DNA of 64,000 nt, taken from Pseudodesulfovibrio senegalensis (GTDB lineage Bacteria > Desulfobacterota > Desulfovibrionia > Desulfovibrionales > Desulfovibrionaceae). Numbering within the stretch: the stretch's first letter is position 1; every line of letters begins with the position of its first letter. The position numbers and the translations under genes are program-made. The notes beneath the pieces were generated by a model. The model saw nothing but the letters and a program-made list of their open reading frames with translations. It made no database searches and was not told the origin of the DNA. The stretch spans positions 62,001 through 126,000 of the forward strand of contig NZ_WAIE01000005.1 of the NCBI RefSeq assembly GCF_008830225.1. The letters run 5' to 3'. Shown in pieces: positions 10,678 through 18,341 of this stretch.

Positions 10678-11169
10678 ATGAACCGTTATTCGCTGGCTGC
10701 AATATGGGCCGCAATTTCGACCATTCTGGATCAGGGGACAAAACTCCTGATCCTTGAGAAATTCCCGATGTGGTCATCCAAGACCATTATTCCGGGCTTT
10801 TTCAACCTCGTCCACGTGCACAACAAGGGGACGGCATGGGGCGTTCTGGACCGGGACGACATCAGTTGGCAAGTACCCATGTTCATTGCCATCACATTGA
10901 TCGCCCTTGGGTTCATCATCTACATGCTCAAAAAGACCGATGAGCGTGACAAATGGATGGTCACCGGTCTGGGCCTGATCGGCGGCGGTGCCATCGGCAA
11001 CCTCATCGACCGGATACGTCTGGGAGAGGTGGTTGATTTTCTTGATTTCTACATAGGCACGTATCACTGGCCAGCTTTTAACGTAGCGGACTCCGCGCTC
11101 ACAATCGGAGCCGGGGCCATTCTGATCTCCATGTACCTGAACAGGGACAATGCAACCCCTGCTGCTTGA
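10678..11169 (+). CDS. lspA: Lipoprotein signal peptidase (signal peptidase II)
   Basis: A 163-residue inner-membrane aspartic protease that removes signal peptides from diacylglyceryl-modified prolipoproteins. Four membrane spans are visible (about 7-24, 66-84, 94-110, 134-152). The catalytic dyad is D120 in GEVVDF and D138 in FNVADS; GNLIDR lies between the third span and the first catalytic residue. Its 3' end overlaps lgt by 20 bases, so the two enzymes of lipoprotein maturation are translationally coupled. Their local clients include the CpoB-like lipoprotein two genes on. Confidence 0.95.
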   Translation: MNRYSLAAIWAAISTILDQGTKLLILEKFPMWSSKTIIPGFFNLVHVHNKGTAWGVLDRDDISWQVPMFIAITLIALGFIIYMLKKTDERDKWMVTGLGLIGGGAIGNLIDRIRLGEVVDFLDFYIGTYHWPAFNVADSALTIGAGAILISMYLNRDNATPAA

Positions 11170-11911
11170 AATAGGACCGGTCGCCATTTACGCCTATGGC
11201 GTATTTGTGGCAGCCGCCTTTCTGGCTGGGATGGGTTGGACCATGCACGAAGCCGGCTTACGCGGACTGGACAAAACCAGGGTTCCCGCTCTCGGCCTGT
11301 CCATTATTGCGGGCGGAATTCTAGGGGCTCGCCTGCTCTATATCTGTATTGACCCGCAACGGTTCATCAATGATCCGCTGGAAATACCTGCCATCTGGAA
11401 CGGCGGGCTGGTCTTCTCGGGCGGACTCGCCGGCGGCGTGCTGGCCGGATGGTTGACGCTACGCAAACAGCCGCACAAAATGCAGTGGGCGGACGCCATG
11501 GCACCGGGCCTTGCTCTGGGCCAATGCATTGGAAGAATAGGTTGCCTCATGGCCGGATGCTGCTATGGAAGCATGTGCACACTGCCCTGGGCAATAACAT
11601 TCACAAATCCGCAAAGCCTTGCACCGCTCTACCGCCCCTTGCACCCGACCCAGCTTTATCACAGCCTCTCGGGACTGCTGACTTTCCTTATTCTCATCAT
11701 GGTCCGCAAACGCCTGAAACGTCCGGGAGACGCCACAGGGCTGTTTCTTGTGCTCTTTTCTGTACAACGTTTCGTGATCGAATTCTTCCGGGCGGACTAT
11801 CGCGGTGAAATCGGCATGTTCAGTGCAACACAGGTCGTCACCGGAGTATTTTGTCTACTCGGTCTGATCCTGCTTTTAAAAAATCATGCAAGGAGTAAAC
11901 GCAATGTTTGA
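11150..11911 (+). CDS. lgt: Prolipoprotein diacylglyceryl transferase
   Basis: A 253-residue inner-membrane enzyme that moves diacylglycerol from phosphatidylglycerol to the lipobox cysteine. About seven spans are visible. Family signatures include GGLVFSGGLAGG (about 84-95), the Lgt signature GRIGCLMAGCCYG (about 127-139) and HPTQLYHS (about 165-172). It acts just before LspA and overlaps lspA at its 5' end and the next small membrane gene at its 3' end by eight bases. Confidence 0.95.
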   Translation: MQPLLLEIGPVAIYAYGVFVAAAFLAGMGWTMHEAGLRGLDKTRVPALGLSIIAGGILGARLLYICIDPQRFINDPLEIPAIWNGGLVFSGGLAGGVLAGWLTLRKQPHKMQWADAMAPGLALGQCIGRIGCLMAGCCYGSMCTLPWAITFTNPQSLAPLYRPLHPTQLYHSLSGLLTFLILIMVRKRLKRPGDATGLFLVLFSVQRFVIEFFRADYRGEIGMFSATQVVTGVFCLLGLILLLKNHARSKRNV

Positions 11912-12128
11912 CAAGCTCGGAGCGGTCACCCCGCTGCAATGGGGGCTTGCCGCCCTTGTCGTCTTGCTGTTCTTCGCGTTCAGCGCACGATGCATTCTCG
12001 ATGCCTGGAACCGCGATTTTGGTTCATCCGGAGAAAAAGCCGCCTGGATTCAGGTAATTATTTTCATTCCAATTCTCGGCGCGCTGGCTTATCTTCTCAT
12101 TGGTAAAAACAGAGGAGAGCAATCGTGA
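11904..12128 (+). CDS. Small membrane protein with PLD-nuclease N-terminal (PLDc_N) domain
   Basis: A 74-residue protein with two membrane spans (about 13-32 and 47-65) separated by a polar segment 'CILDAWNRDFGSSGEKAAW'. The pattern of an R/D-rich turn and a 'PILGALAYLLIGK' second helix matches the PLDc_N domain found alone or at the N-terminus of cardiolipin synthases. The start at 11904 has AAGGAG eight bases upstream; an in-frame ATG at 11886 has none. It overlaps lgt and the following gene by a few bases, so it belongs to the lsp-lgt transcript. Function of the stand-alone form is unknown. Confidence 0.7.
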   Translation: MFDKLGAVTPLQWGLAALVVLLFFAFSARCILDAWNRDFGSSGEKAAWIQVIIFIPILGALAYLLIGKNRGEQS

Positions 12129-13009
12129 ACAAATCATTGAGAAATATCATCCTTGCCCTTGCGGGCACGGCACTGCTTTCCGGTTTGGGCTGCGCATCCA
12201 AAACCGATGTGGAATCCATGCAGGCCGCCAACCGCAGAACCAGTGCAGAACAGCGCAAAATGATCATGCAGTTGGAGCAGGAACTTTCCGAAGCACGTGC
12301 AGCACTGCGCAATGAAATTGAAAAATCCAACGATCCTGTGCGCCAGAAAACCGCCGACATATGGGTTGAGCTGAACAGCCTGCGCCAGGATTTTGCCCAA
12401 CTCAAGGGCGACCTGGAAGTCATGGAGATCAGGATGGACCGCCAAGTGGGGCAAAGCAACTCCACCTCCACAGTCCCTGCCCTTGAACAACGCATCGACA
12501 ACATGGCCTTTGCTCTGGAAAACCAACTGAACGTGGACCTCTCGGCAGCAAAGCAGACTCCGGCAACCACGCCCGTGACAACCGCGGCAAGCCCGGCTCC
12601 GGAAAAGCAACCTGCCAAGCAGGCGGAAGCCAAAGACCCGGCAAAGGCGCTCTACGACAACGCCTATGCCTTGTACAAGGACGGCAAATACGAAAAGGCG
12701 CGCTCCTACTGGGCCGAATTCGTCAAAACGTTCCCCAGGAACAAGCTCGTTGCCAGCGCCCTTTTCTGGCAGGGGCAGTCCTATTACAAAATGAAAAATT
12801 ACTCACGAGCGGCACTTCTGTATGATGACGTCATCCAGAAGCATCCCAAAAGCTCCAAATTCCGGGCGGCCAAACTCAAACAGGGATTCTGCCTGCACTA
12901 TCTCGGCAAGGACAAGGTTGCCAGATTCCTGCTTGAGGAACTCATCGCCGACTACCCAAAATCCGTGGAAGCCAAGCAGGCCAAAAACTTCCTCACCAAG
13001 TTGAAATAG
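12125..13009 (+). CDS. CpoB/YbgF-like lipoprotein with coiled coil and tetratricopeptide repeats
   Basis: A 294-residue exported protein. The GTG start overlaps the preceding stop codon; GAGGAG precedes it. A signal peptide ends in a lipobox LGLGC-type site with the modified cysteine at C23. Residues about 30-140 are heptad-rich (coiled coil), 140-175 a Pro/Ala/Lys linker, and 175-290 hold three TPR-like repeats (YALYKDGKYEKARSYWAEF, YYKMKNYSRAALLYDDVI, then LGKDKVARFLLEELI). This is the layout of the Tol-Pal associated protein CpoB (YbgF), which coordinates cell-wall synthesis and outer-membrane constriction, except that this one is predicted to be lipidated. No tol-pal genes are in view. 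Confidence 0.75.
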   Translation: MNKSLRNIILALAGTALLSGLGCASKTDVESMQAANRRTSAEQRKMIMQLEQELSEARAALRNEIEKSNDPVRQKTADIWVELNSLRQDFAQLKGDLEVMEIRMDRQVGQSNSTSTVPALEQRIDNMAFALENQLNVDLSAAKQTPATTPVTTAASPAPEKQPAKQAEAKDPAKALYDNAYALYKDGKYEKARSYWAEFVKTFPRNKLVASALFWQGQSYYKMKNYSRAALLYDDVIQKHPKSSKFRAAKLKQGFCLHYLGKDKVARFLLEELIADYPKSVEAKQAKNFLTKLK

Positions 13010-13067
13010 GCGGGTTGCGGTTATGATAAAGGCGTGCCATAAAAACGAAAGATGTGATGGGACTGAC

Positions 13068-13511
13068 ATGAAAGAAGTAGTCAAGGGTTTCAGAAAAATC
13101 GTCTATTTGACCTTCCCGCCGGACGTTTCCGGCAGGCCGGTGGTGTGCAACCTGGGCAAGCTGTTCGAGTTGAGCTTCAACATTCTCAAGGCGGACATCA
13201 GCCCACGCCACGAAGGCACCATGACGCTCGAAATATCCGGCCTTGAGCCGGACTTTCACAAGGGCGTCAGTTACCTCAAGGAAAACGGCGTACGCATCAT
13301 ACCGGTGGCGCACAAGATCTTCCGGGATGAAGAGAGCTGCATTCACTGCGGCCTGTGCACCTCCATGTGTCCCACCAGTGCGCTGACCGTGGACAAGGGA
13401 ACCCGCATGGTCACCTTTGACGTGGATAAATGTTCCGCCTGCGGCATGTGCACCCGGGTCTGTCCGGTTCGGGCCATGACCCTGGATCTTGACGAAAACA
13501 ACAGACAGTAA
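13068..13511 (+). CDS. NIL-domain 2[4Fe-4S] ferredoxin
   Basis: A 147-residue protein: an N-terminal NIL domain (about 1-80, 'RKIVYLTFPPDVSGRPVVCNL') followed by two [4Fe-4S] motifs, CIHCGLCTSMCP and CSACGMCTRVCP. NIL domains bind methionine-related ligands in other proteins. NIL-ferredoxins are known partners of DUF39 proteins in reductive homocysteine synthesis from aspartate semialdehyde and sulfide in methanogens and Desulfovibrio, so this is a candidate component. No DUF39 gene is in the window, and the link rests on family alone. The start is uncertain: ATG at 13068 fits the domain edge, but an in-frame ATG at 13023 is possible. The PilZ gene follows after 15 bases. Confidence 0.82.
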   Translation: MKEVVKGFRKIVYLTFPPDVSGRPVVCNLGKLFELSFNILKADISPRHEGTMTLEISGLEPDFHKGVSYLKENGVRIIPVAHKIFRDEESCIHCGLCTSMCPTSALTVDKGTRMVTFDVDKCSACGMCTRVCPVRAMTLDLDENNRQ

Positions 13512-13526
13512 CCCTGCGAGGTGAAG

Positions 13527-14054
13527 ATGGACAGCGAAAAACGATCGTTTTCCCGAGTGGAGACCCGCCTGTTGGCGTATGCACGCAAAACGGATTCGCT
13601 GGACACTCCGCCCCGGTTCAATGCCACCCCGGCCCTGGGGTCCTGCAGCCGAGACGAACTCATACGAAGCGCCAAGCTTCCCGAAGCCCTCGTCACCTTC
13701 CTGTGCGAACTGGACAAGAAAACCGACCAGATCATCAGCCTGTTGAGTCAGGACCAGATTCGCTCAGAATTTCCCTTATCACTCGAAATCACCGAACTCT
13801 CTGGCGCAGGAGCACGATTTTCCTGCCCAGCCCCTCTGAGCAGCGACGACAACCTTGAAGTCATTATCATCCTGAACAACTTCCCTCTGCGCGTTTCGGC
13901 GACAAAAGCCCACATTGTCGGGAGGCAGGATGACTCGGGTCTATACCGCATGGAATATGTGAACATCCGTGAAGCCGATATGGAGACGATCATTCAATAT
14001 GTTTTCCAAAGGCAAAGGGAAATGATCCGCAACTCCAAGCGGGATTCAGCGTAA
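13527..14054 (+). CDS. PilZ-like domain protein
   Basis: A 175-residue cytoplasmic protein. The N-terminal 'KRSFSRVETRL' contains the RxxxR motif of PilZ domains, and 'ITELSGAGARFSC' (about 87-99) is close to the D/N-x-S-x-x-G motif, with E in the first position. The central part (30-80) resembles no known domain, giving a split arrangement. If PilZ, it would bind cyclic-di-GMP and could link the diguanylate cyclase at 1028-3178 to motility. The ATG at 13527 has GAGG five bases upstream; a GTG at 13521 is less likely. cheZ follows 37 bases later, which supports a motility role. Confidence 0.68.
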   Translation: MDSEKRSFSRVETRLLAYARKTDSLDTPPRFNATPALGSCSRDELIRSAKLPEALVTFLCELDKKTDQIISLLSQDQIRSEFPLSLEITELSGAGARFSCPAPLSSDDNLEVIIILNNFPLRVSATKAHIVGRQDDSGLYRMEYVNIREADMETIIQYVFQRQREMIRNSKRDSA

Positions 14055-14091
14055 ACGCCTCTCTCTGCCGGATGCATAATCAGGAGTATTC

Positions 14092-14829
14092 ATGAATTCA
14101 AACGAACAGATCATCAGAGAGATGATGGACAAGGTCTCCGACCAGCTGGTTGAAAACCTCAAGGAATCCATCACTGCTTCCGTCCAAAAAGAAATAGCCG
14201 CCAACCTGTCCACAGCCCTTCTTGAGGGTGAATTCTACCGCCGGGTCAATGAAGACCTGCAGCAGGGCCTCAAGGAAATATACCAGGAAGTAAAGGCAGC
14301 CAAAGGCGGGACCAAGGTCGTGCCGCAGTTCGAAACCGAAATTGATCCCGAAGAACTGTTCAACGAAACCTCGGACCAGCTTGACGCCGTGCTCAGAACC
14401 ACGGAAAAAGCCGCCGTGGACATTATCGACATCGTGGAAAACCTTCAGGACATGTCCACCACCGTGGACCGCATCGTCAAAGGGTTCGAGTCCGGCGGTG
14501 TGACCAAGGAAGACAGAGAGCAACTGAAAAGCATCAACAACACCCTGATGAACGATCTCTCCCAGATCATGGTCACCCTGAGCTTCCAGGACCTCACGGG
14601 CCAACGCATCAAAATCATCATCAACTCCATCCGCAAGGTCGAACAGATCGTTCGCGAGGTCATGCTCTCCACAGGACTCATGATCCGCCAACGAAAAGAA
14701 GAGCCGGAAAAGGACATCCAATCCCTTTCCGAAGAGGCAAAAACCAAAGCATCGGACCTTGCCGGACCGCAGGAAGAAACAGACCAAAGCAACGTGGACG
14801 ACCTGCTCAGCTCTCTCGGACTCGACTGA
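14092..14829 (+). CDS. cheZ: CheY-phosphate phosphatase CheZ
   Basis: A 245-residue protein that dephosphorylates CheY-P. The long four-helix-bundle core (about 85-195) contains the active-site stretch SFQDLTGQRIK with D167 and catalytic Q171, matching D143/Q147 of E. coli CheZ. A flexible acidic linker leads to the C-terminal CheY-binding peptide NVDDLLSSLGLD. AGGAG precedes the ATG. The gene is away from any che operon here, next to a PilZ-like gene, and ends at a terminator shared with mgtE. Confidence 0.93.
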   Translation: MNSNEQIIREMMDKVSDQLVENLKESITASVQKEIAANLSTALLEGEFYRRVNEDLQQGLKEIYQEVKAAKGGTKVVPQFETEIDPEELFNETSDQLDAVLRTTEKAAVDIIDIVENLQDMSTTVDRIVKGFESGGVTKEDREQLKSINNTLMNDLSQIMVTLSFQDLTGQRIKIIINSIRKVEQIVREVMLSTGLMIRQRKEEPEKDIQSLSEEAKTKASDLAGPQEETDQSNVDDLLSSLGLD

Positions 14830-14851
14830 CCCCTTTTCCTGAAATATCACG

Positions 14852-14889
14852 AAAAAATCCCCTGCTTCATACGGAAGCAGGGGATTTTT
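14852..14889. terminator. Bidirectional terminator between cheZ and mgtE
   Basis: A 16-base-pair stem with A-rich and T-rich ends (AAAAATCCCCTGCTTC paired with GAAGCAGGGGATTTTT) serves the two convergent genes. Confidence 0.92.
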
Positions 14890-14909
14890 CAACAGCAAAC
14901 GTTAAAGAC

Positions 14910-16244
14910 TCAACCAAGAAGCATCCATCCGGCAAGGGCCAAAAAGCTCCAGAACCCAAATGCATCTGTAATTGTTGTCAAAAAGATACTCGAAGCCTGC
15001 GCAGGATCGCGCCCGATCTCTTTGAGAATGAGCGGAATCGAAGCACCGAACAGTGCCCCTACCAGCATGTCAAAAATCAGAGCTATGCCCATACACGAGG
15101 CCAGCCTGATGTCCTGCGTGGTTACCAGAAGCAGCAAAAAGACCCCAAGAGAAATCATAACTCCGTTAACAATACCGATTTTGAGTTCACGCACAACGGC
15201 AATCCACGCTTTCCTGCGGTCGAACTTTTCAACGGCCAGTTGACGAATCATGACGGCAAGGGCCTGCTGTCCGGTATTGCCAGCCTGATTGGAAACAATA
15301 TGCATGAGCGCCGCCAAAATGGCCATCTTGGAAATGGTCGGCTCGAAAAGATGGACAACATAGGCCGCAATCGCCGAGTTGATCACGTTGATGATCAGCC
15401 AGGGCAAGCGTTTTCTTACGGAAAAATTGACCGGGGAATCCGTGGTCTCGTCCGCACCTGCACCAACCATGGTCTGCATATCTTCAGTCGCTTCTTCATG
15501 GATGATGTCGATGACGTCATCAACAGTCACAACACCCAGCAAGCGATTGCCGAAATCCACCACAGGCAGAGCCAAGAGATTGTAGTGCGCGATTTTCCGG
15601 GCCACCTCTTCCTTGTCGATGTTATAACTCACCGTGATCAGGTTCTGTGTTTTAACCAGATCCTTCAGTTGAGCTCCGCGACGCGCGAGCAGCAGATCAC
15701 GCAACGACACCACGCCGGTCAGGCTGTCGCGATCATCCACCAAGTAGGCATAGTATGGAATTTCCTTGTCTTCCACTTCCTGACGGATCGTCTGAACGGC
15801 TTCATCTGCAGAAAGATGCTGATCCAGAATCAGAGCCTCGGTGTTCATGACACCGCCGGCAGTATCCGGATCAAAGGTCAACAGGGTCTTGAGTTCCGCC
15901 CTGTCTTCGGCTTTTATATTGCTGAGCAGGGCCTTGCGCTGATTTTCTTCCAGTTGTTCGAGCAGGTCGGTTGCGTCATCGGGTGCCATCTGTTCAAGAA
16001 TCCTGGCACCAAATCCAGCATTAAGCGCTCCAACCAACTCCACCTGGTCATGCGAATCCATCTCGGCAATGGATGCTGCCGCATCCTTGACGGGGAGTTG
16101 TTTGACGAACTTGACCTGATCAGAAATGTCAAGCCCTTCAATATGTTGTGCTGCGTCTGCCGGGTGCTGCTCCAACTCCCGCTCGTCGCGATCGTCATCC
16201 TGCACCTCAAACAGTTGCGGCATGCCCTGCTCTTTTGCTTTCAT
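14910..16244 (-). CDS. mgtE: Magnesium transporter MgtE
   Basis: A 444-residue inner-membrane Mg2+ channel. The cytosolic N domain (about 20-125) has helical repeats ending in 'PDDATDLLEQL'. Two CBS domains follow (about 130-255; 'DTAGGVMNTEALIL' begins the first), then a five-helix pore domain (about 275-444) with the conserved 'GNTGQQALAVMIRQLA' and a final 'FGFWSFLALAGW'. In this family the N and CBS domains sense cytosolic Mg2+ and close the pore when it is high. The start at 16244 is chosen because AGGT lies upstream; the ATG at 16268 has no good site. It stands alone, convergent to cheZ. Confidence 0.93.
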   Translation of the reverse strand: MKAKEQGMPQLFEVQDDDRDERELEQHPADAAQHIEGLDISDQVKFVKQLPVKDAAASIAEMDSHDQVELVGALNAGFGARILEQMAPDDATDLLEQLEENQRKALLSNIKAEDRAELKTLLTFDPDTAGGVMNTEALILDQHLSADEAVQTIRQEVEDKEIPYYAYLVDDRDSLTGVVSLRDLLLARRGAQLKDLVKTQNLITVSYNIDKEEVARKIAHYNLLALPVVDFGNRLLGVVTVDDVIDIIHEEATEDMQTMVGAGADETTDSPVNFSVRKRLPWLIINVINSAIAAYVVHLFEPTISKMAILAALMHIVSNQAGNTGQQALAVMIRQLAVEKFDRRKAWIAVVRELKIGIVNGVMISLGVFLLLLVTTQDIRLASCMGIALIFDMLVGALFGASIPLILKEIGRDPAQASSIFLTTITDAFGFWSFLALAGWMLLG

Positions 16245-16340
16245 GGCACCTGACCTAGCCCAAATCATGGTTCAGGTCAAAGATTATACCCGGCTTCCCC
16301 ATTACAACTTTGTGAAATATTTCATCAACCCCCTATACTC

Positions 16341-16369
16341 TTGACGAATGTGTGGGGGTCTTTTACTTG
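16341..16369 (+). promoter_or_regulatory. Candidate sigma-70 promoter for nadC
   Basis: TTGACG (16341-16346) and TACTTG (16364-16369) are 17 bases apart, 32 bases before the nadC start. The -35 is good; the -10 is weak. Confidence 0.38.
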
Positions 16370-16401
16370 CAATCAACGAACATGGAAAAAAGGTACCCAT
16401 C

Positions 16402-17274
16402 ATGGCAGACAAATTTGAAGAATTCTTTCAAGCAGAATCCAGAATGTTTCTGCTTGCGCTCATTCGCATAGCCTTGGCCGAAGACGGTCCGGACATGACC
16501 TCACAGGCCCTGTTCACGGATGACGACACCGCACAGGCGCAAATAGTAGCCAAGCAATCCACTATCGTGGCAGGCCTCCCTCTCATCCCTCTCATCCTCG
16601 AATTCGGCGGCGAAGCGCAATGCCGCCACATGCTCAACGTGGACGATGGTGAGCGCGTATCCGAAGGAACCATGGTCGCGGCGCTGGAAGGTCCTGCGGC
16701 ATACCTTCTCAAGGTGGAACGCGTGATCATGAATTTTCTGTGCAGGCTTTCCGGCATTGCCGAACTTACTTCACGCTATGTGCAACAACTTCAAGGCACG
16801 CAAACAAAACTGCTGGACACCCGAAAAACGACCCCCGGGCTTCGTTACCCGGAAAAATACGCAGTCCTCGTGGGCGGCGGGCTCAACCATCGGAAAAACC
16901 TGGTGGAAATGCTCATGCTCAAGGACAACCATATCGACAGGGCCGGAGGCATTGCACAAGCGGTGAACAGACTTACGGCTGAATACTCCCCCTGTCCGCC
17001 CATCGAGGTCGAATGCCGCACCATAGACGAAGTCAAGGAAGCGATTTCCTGCCCTGTGCAACGCATCATGCTCGACAACATGCCCCCGGATACAATCAAA
17101 CAGGCCCTGTCCATGATTCCCGACACCATGGAATCCGAGGTAAGCGGCAACATATCCCTTGATAATATCGGTTCGGTAGCCAAGCTCGGCCCAGACTTCA
17201 TTTCCGTAGGCAAGTTGACCCACTCGGCCCCGGCCTCAGATTTCAGCATGCAATTCGTAACCACGGGAGCCTAA
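16402..17274 (+). CDS. nadC: Nicotinate-nucleotide pyrophosphorylase (carboxylating)
   Basis: A 290-residue enzyme converting quinolinate and PRPP to nicotinate mononucleotide, CO2 and pyrophosphate. The (beta/alpha) barrel shows the PRPP/quinolinate-binding 'DTRKTTPGLR' with 'GGGLNHR', KDNHI, VECRT and 'MLDNM'. The start at 16402 has AAAAGG upstream; the longer reading frame to 16348 has no family match. It opens the operon nadC-nadA-nadB, the complete aspartate-to-NaMN route, with only three bases to nadA. No NadR or NiaR operator was recognised. Confidence 0.95.
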   Translation: MADKFEEFFQAESRMFLLALIRIALAEDGPDMTSQALFTDDDTAQAQIVAKQSTIVAGLPLIPLILEFGGEAQCRHMLNVDDGERVSEGTMVAALEGPAAYLLKVERVIMNFLCRLSGIAELTSRYVQQLQGTQTKLLDTRKTTPGLRYPEKYAVLVGGGLNHRKNLVEMLMLKDNHIDRAGGIAQAVNRLTAEYSPCPPIEVECRTIDEVKEAISCPVQRIMLDNMPPDTIKQALSMIPDTMESEVSGNISLDNIGSVAKLGPDFISVGKLTHSAPASDFSMQFVTTGA

Positions 17275-17277
17275 GCT

Positions 17278-18318
17278 ATGTCCGGCGCAACCGAAGCCAT
17301 CACGAAAATCCGCCAGAAAATGGGGGACCGGTTGGCCATCCTCGGACACCACTATCAATCAGACGCGGTAATGCAGCATGCGGACATCAGCGGCGATTCG
17401 CTGGAGCTTGCTCGCAAGATAGCAACGCTGGACGCAGAACATATCGTATTTTGCGGCGTTTATTTCATGGCTGAATCCGCAGCCATCCTGCGCCGTGGAA
17501 ATCAGAAAATACACATCCCCGACACCACAGCTTCGTGCCCCATGGCCGACATGGCCCTTGCAGGGCATGTAAACCGGGCGCTGACTCTCCTGTCCGAGGG
17601 CGGACGTTCGATCGTTCCACTCACCTATGTCAACTCCTCTGCGGCGGTAAAAGCCGTTGTGGGTCGATGGAACGGATCGGTCTGCACATCCGCCAACGCG
17701 CAAAAAATGATGCGATGGGCACTGGACAAGGGAGACGCGGTGCTCTTCCTTCCGGATCGGCATCTCGGATGGAACACGGCCGAAGCTCTGGACATCCCTG
17801 AAAACGAACGCCTTGTGCTGGGCAAGAAACTCATTGACGGTGACCCGGAACAGGCTCTGGACCGTGACGCAGCGGCTTCAGCCCGCGTTCTGCTCTGGCC
17901 CGGTTTCTGTCCCATTCATGAAGAATTCACGATGAGCGCCATCAATGAAATCCGCAAAAACACACCCGAGGCAATGGTGGTGGTGCATCCGGAATGCCCT
18001 CCTGCGGTCACGGCGGCCGCCGATGCCAACGGCTCCACCTCCTTCATCATCAAGTATGTCGCCGAGGCTCCGCAGGGAGCAACAATCCATATTGGCACGG
18101 AAGCAAACCTCGTACATCGTCTACGCGCCCAATACAGAGGGAAAAAGGACATTGTTCCACTGAAAACGAGCTATTGCGAGGACATGGGAAAAACCACCGA
18201 AGAAAACCTCGCAACTCTTCTCGAATCAATAGAAACAGTCGAGCCGGTGGATGTTCCCGACGCCATCCGCCAGCCATCCAGAGCAGCCCTGGAAACCATG
18301 CTCACTGTCTGCGCATAG
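17278..18318 (+). CDS. nadA: Quinolinate synthase
   Basis: A 346-residue [4Fe-4S] enzyme condensing iminoaspartate with dihydroxyacetone phosphate to quinolinate. The three pseudo-symmetric domains are visible with cluster cysteines in TASCPMAD, PGFCPIHE and SYCEDMGKT. The early 'ILGHHYQ' and 'CGVYFMAESA' match substrate-binding segments. GGAG lies upstream. It uses iminoaspartate made by NadB, encoded 23 bases downstream, so the unstable intermediate can be handed over locally. Confidence 0.95.
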   Translation: MSGATEAITKIRQKMGDRLAILGHHYQSDAVMQHADISGDSLELARKIATLDAEHIVFCGVYFMAESAAILRRGNQKIHIPDTTASCPMADMALAGHVNRALTLLSEGGRSIVPLTYVNSSAAVKAVVGRWNGSVCTSANAQKMMRWALDKGDAVLFLPDRHLGWNTAEALDIPENERLVLGKKLIDGDPEQALDRDAAASARVLLWPGFCPIHEEFTMSAINEIRKNTPEAMVVVHPECPPAVTAAADANGSTSFIIKYVAEAPQGATIHIGTEANLVHRLRAQYRGKKDIVPLKTSYCEDMGKTTEENLATLLESIETVEPVDVPDAIRQPSRAALETMLTVCA

Positions 18319-18341
18319 CTTTCCGGAAAGGGATACCGGCC

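Noticed and set aside
17994-18341. A longer start for nadB inside nadA
   Set aside because: The extra 116 residues are the nadA sequence in another frame; the FAD motif begins near 18378 and a ribosome-binding site precedes 18342.
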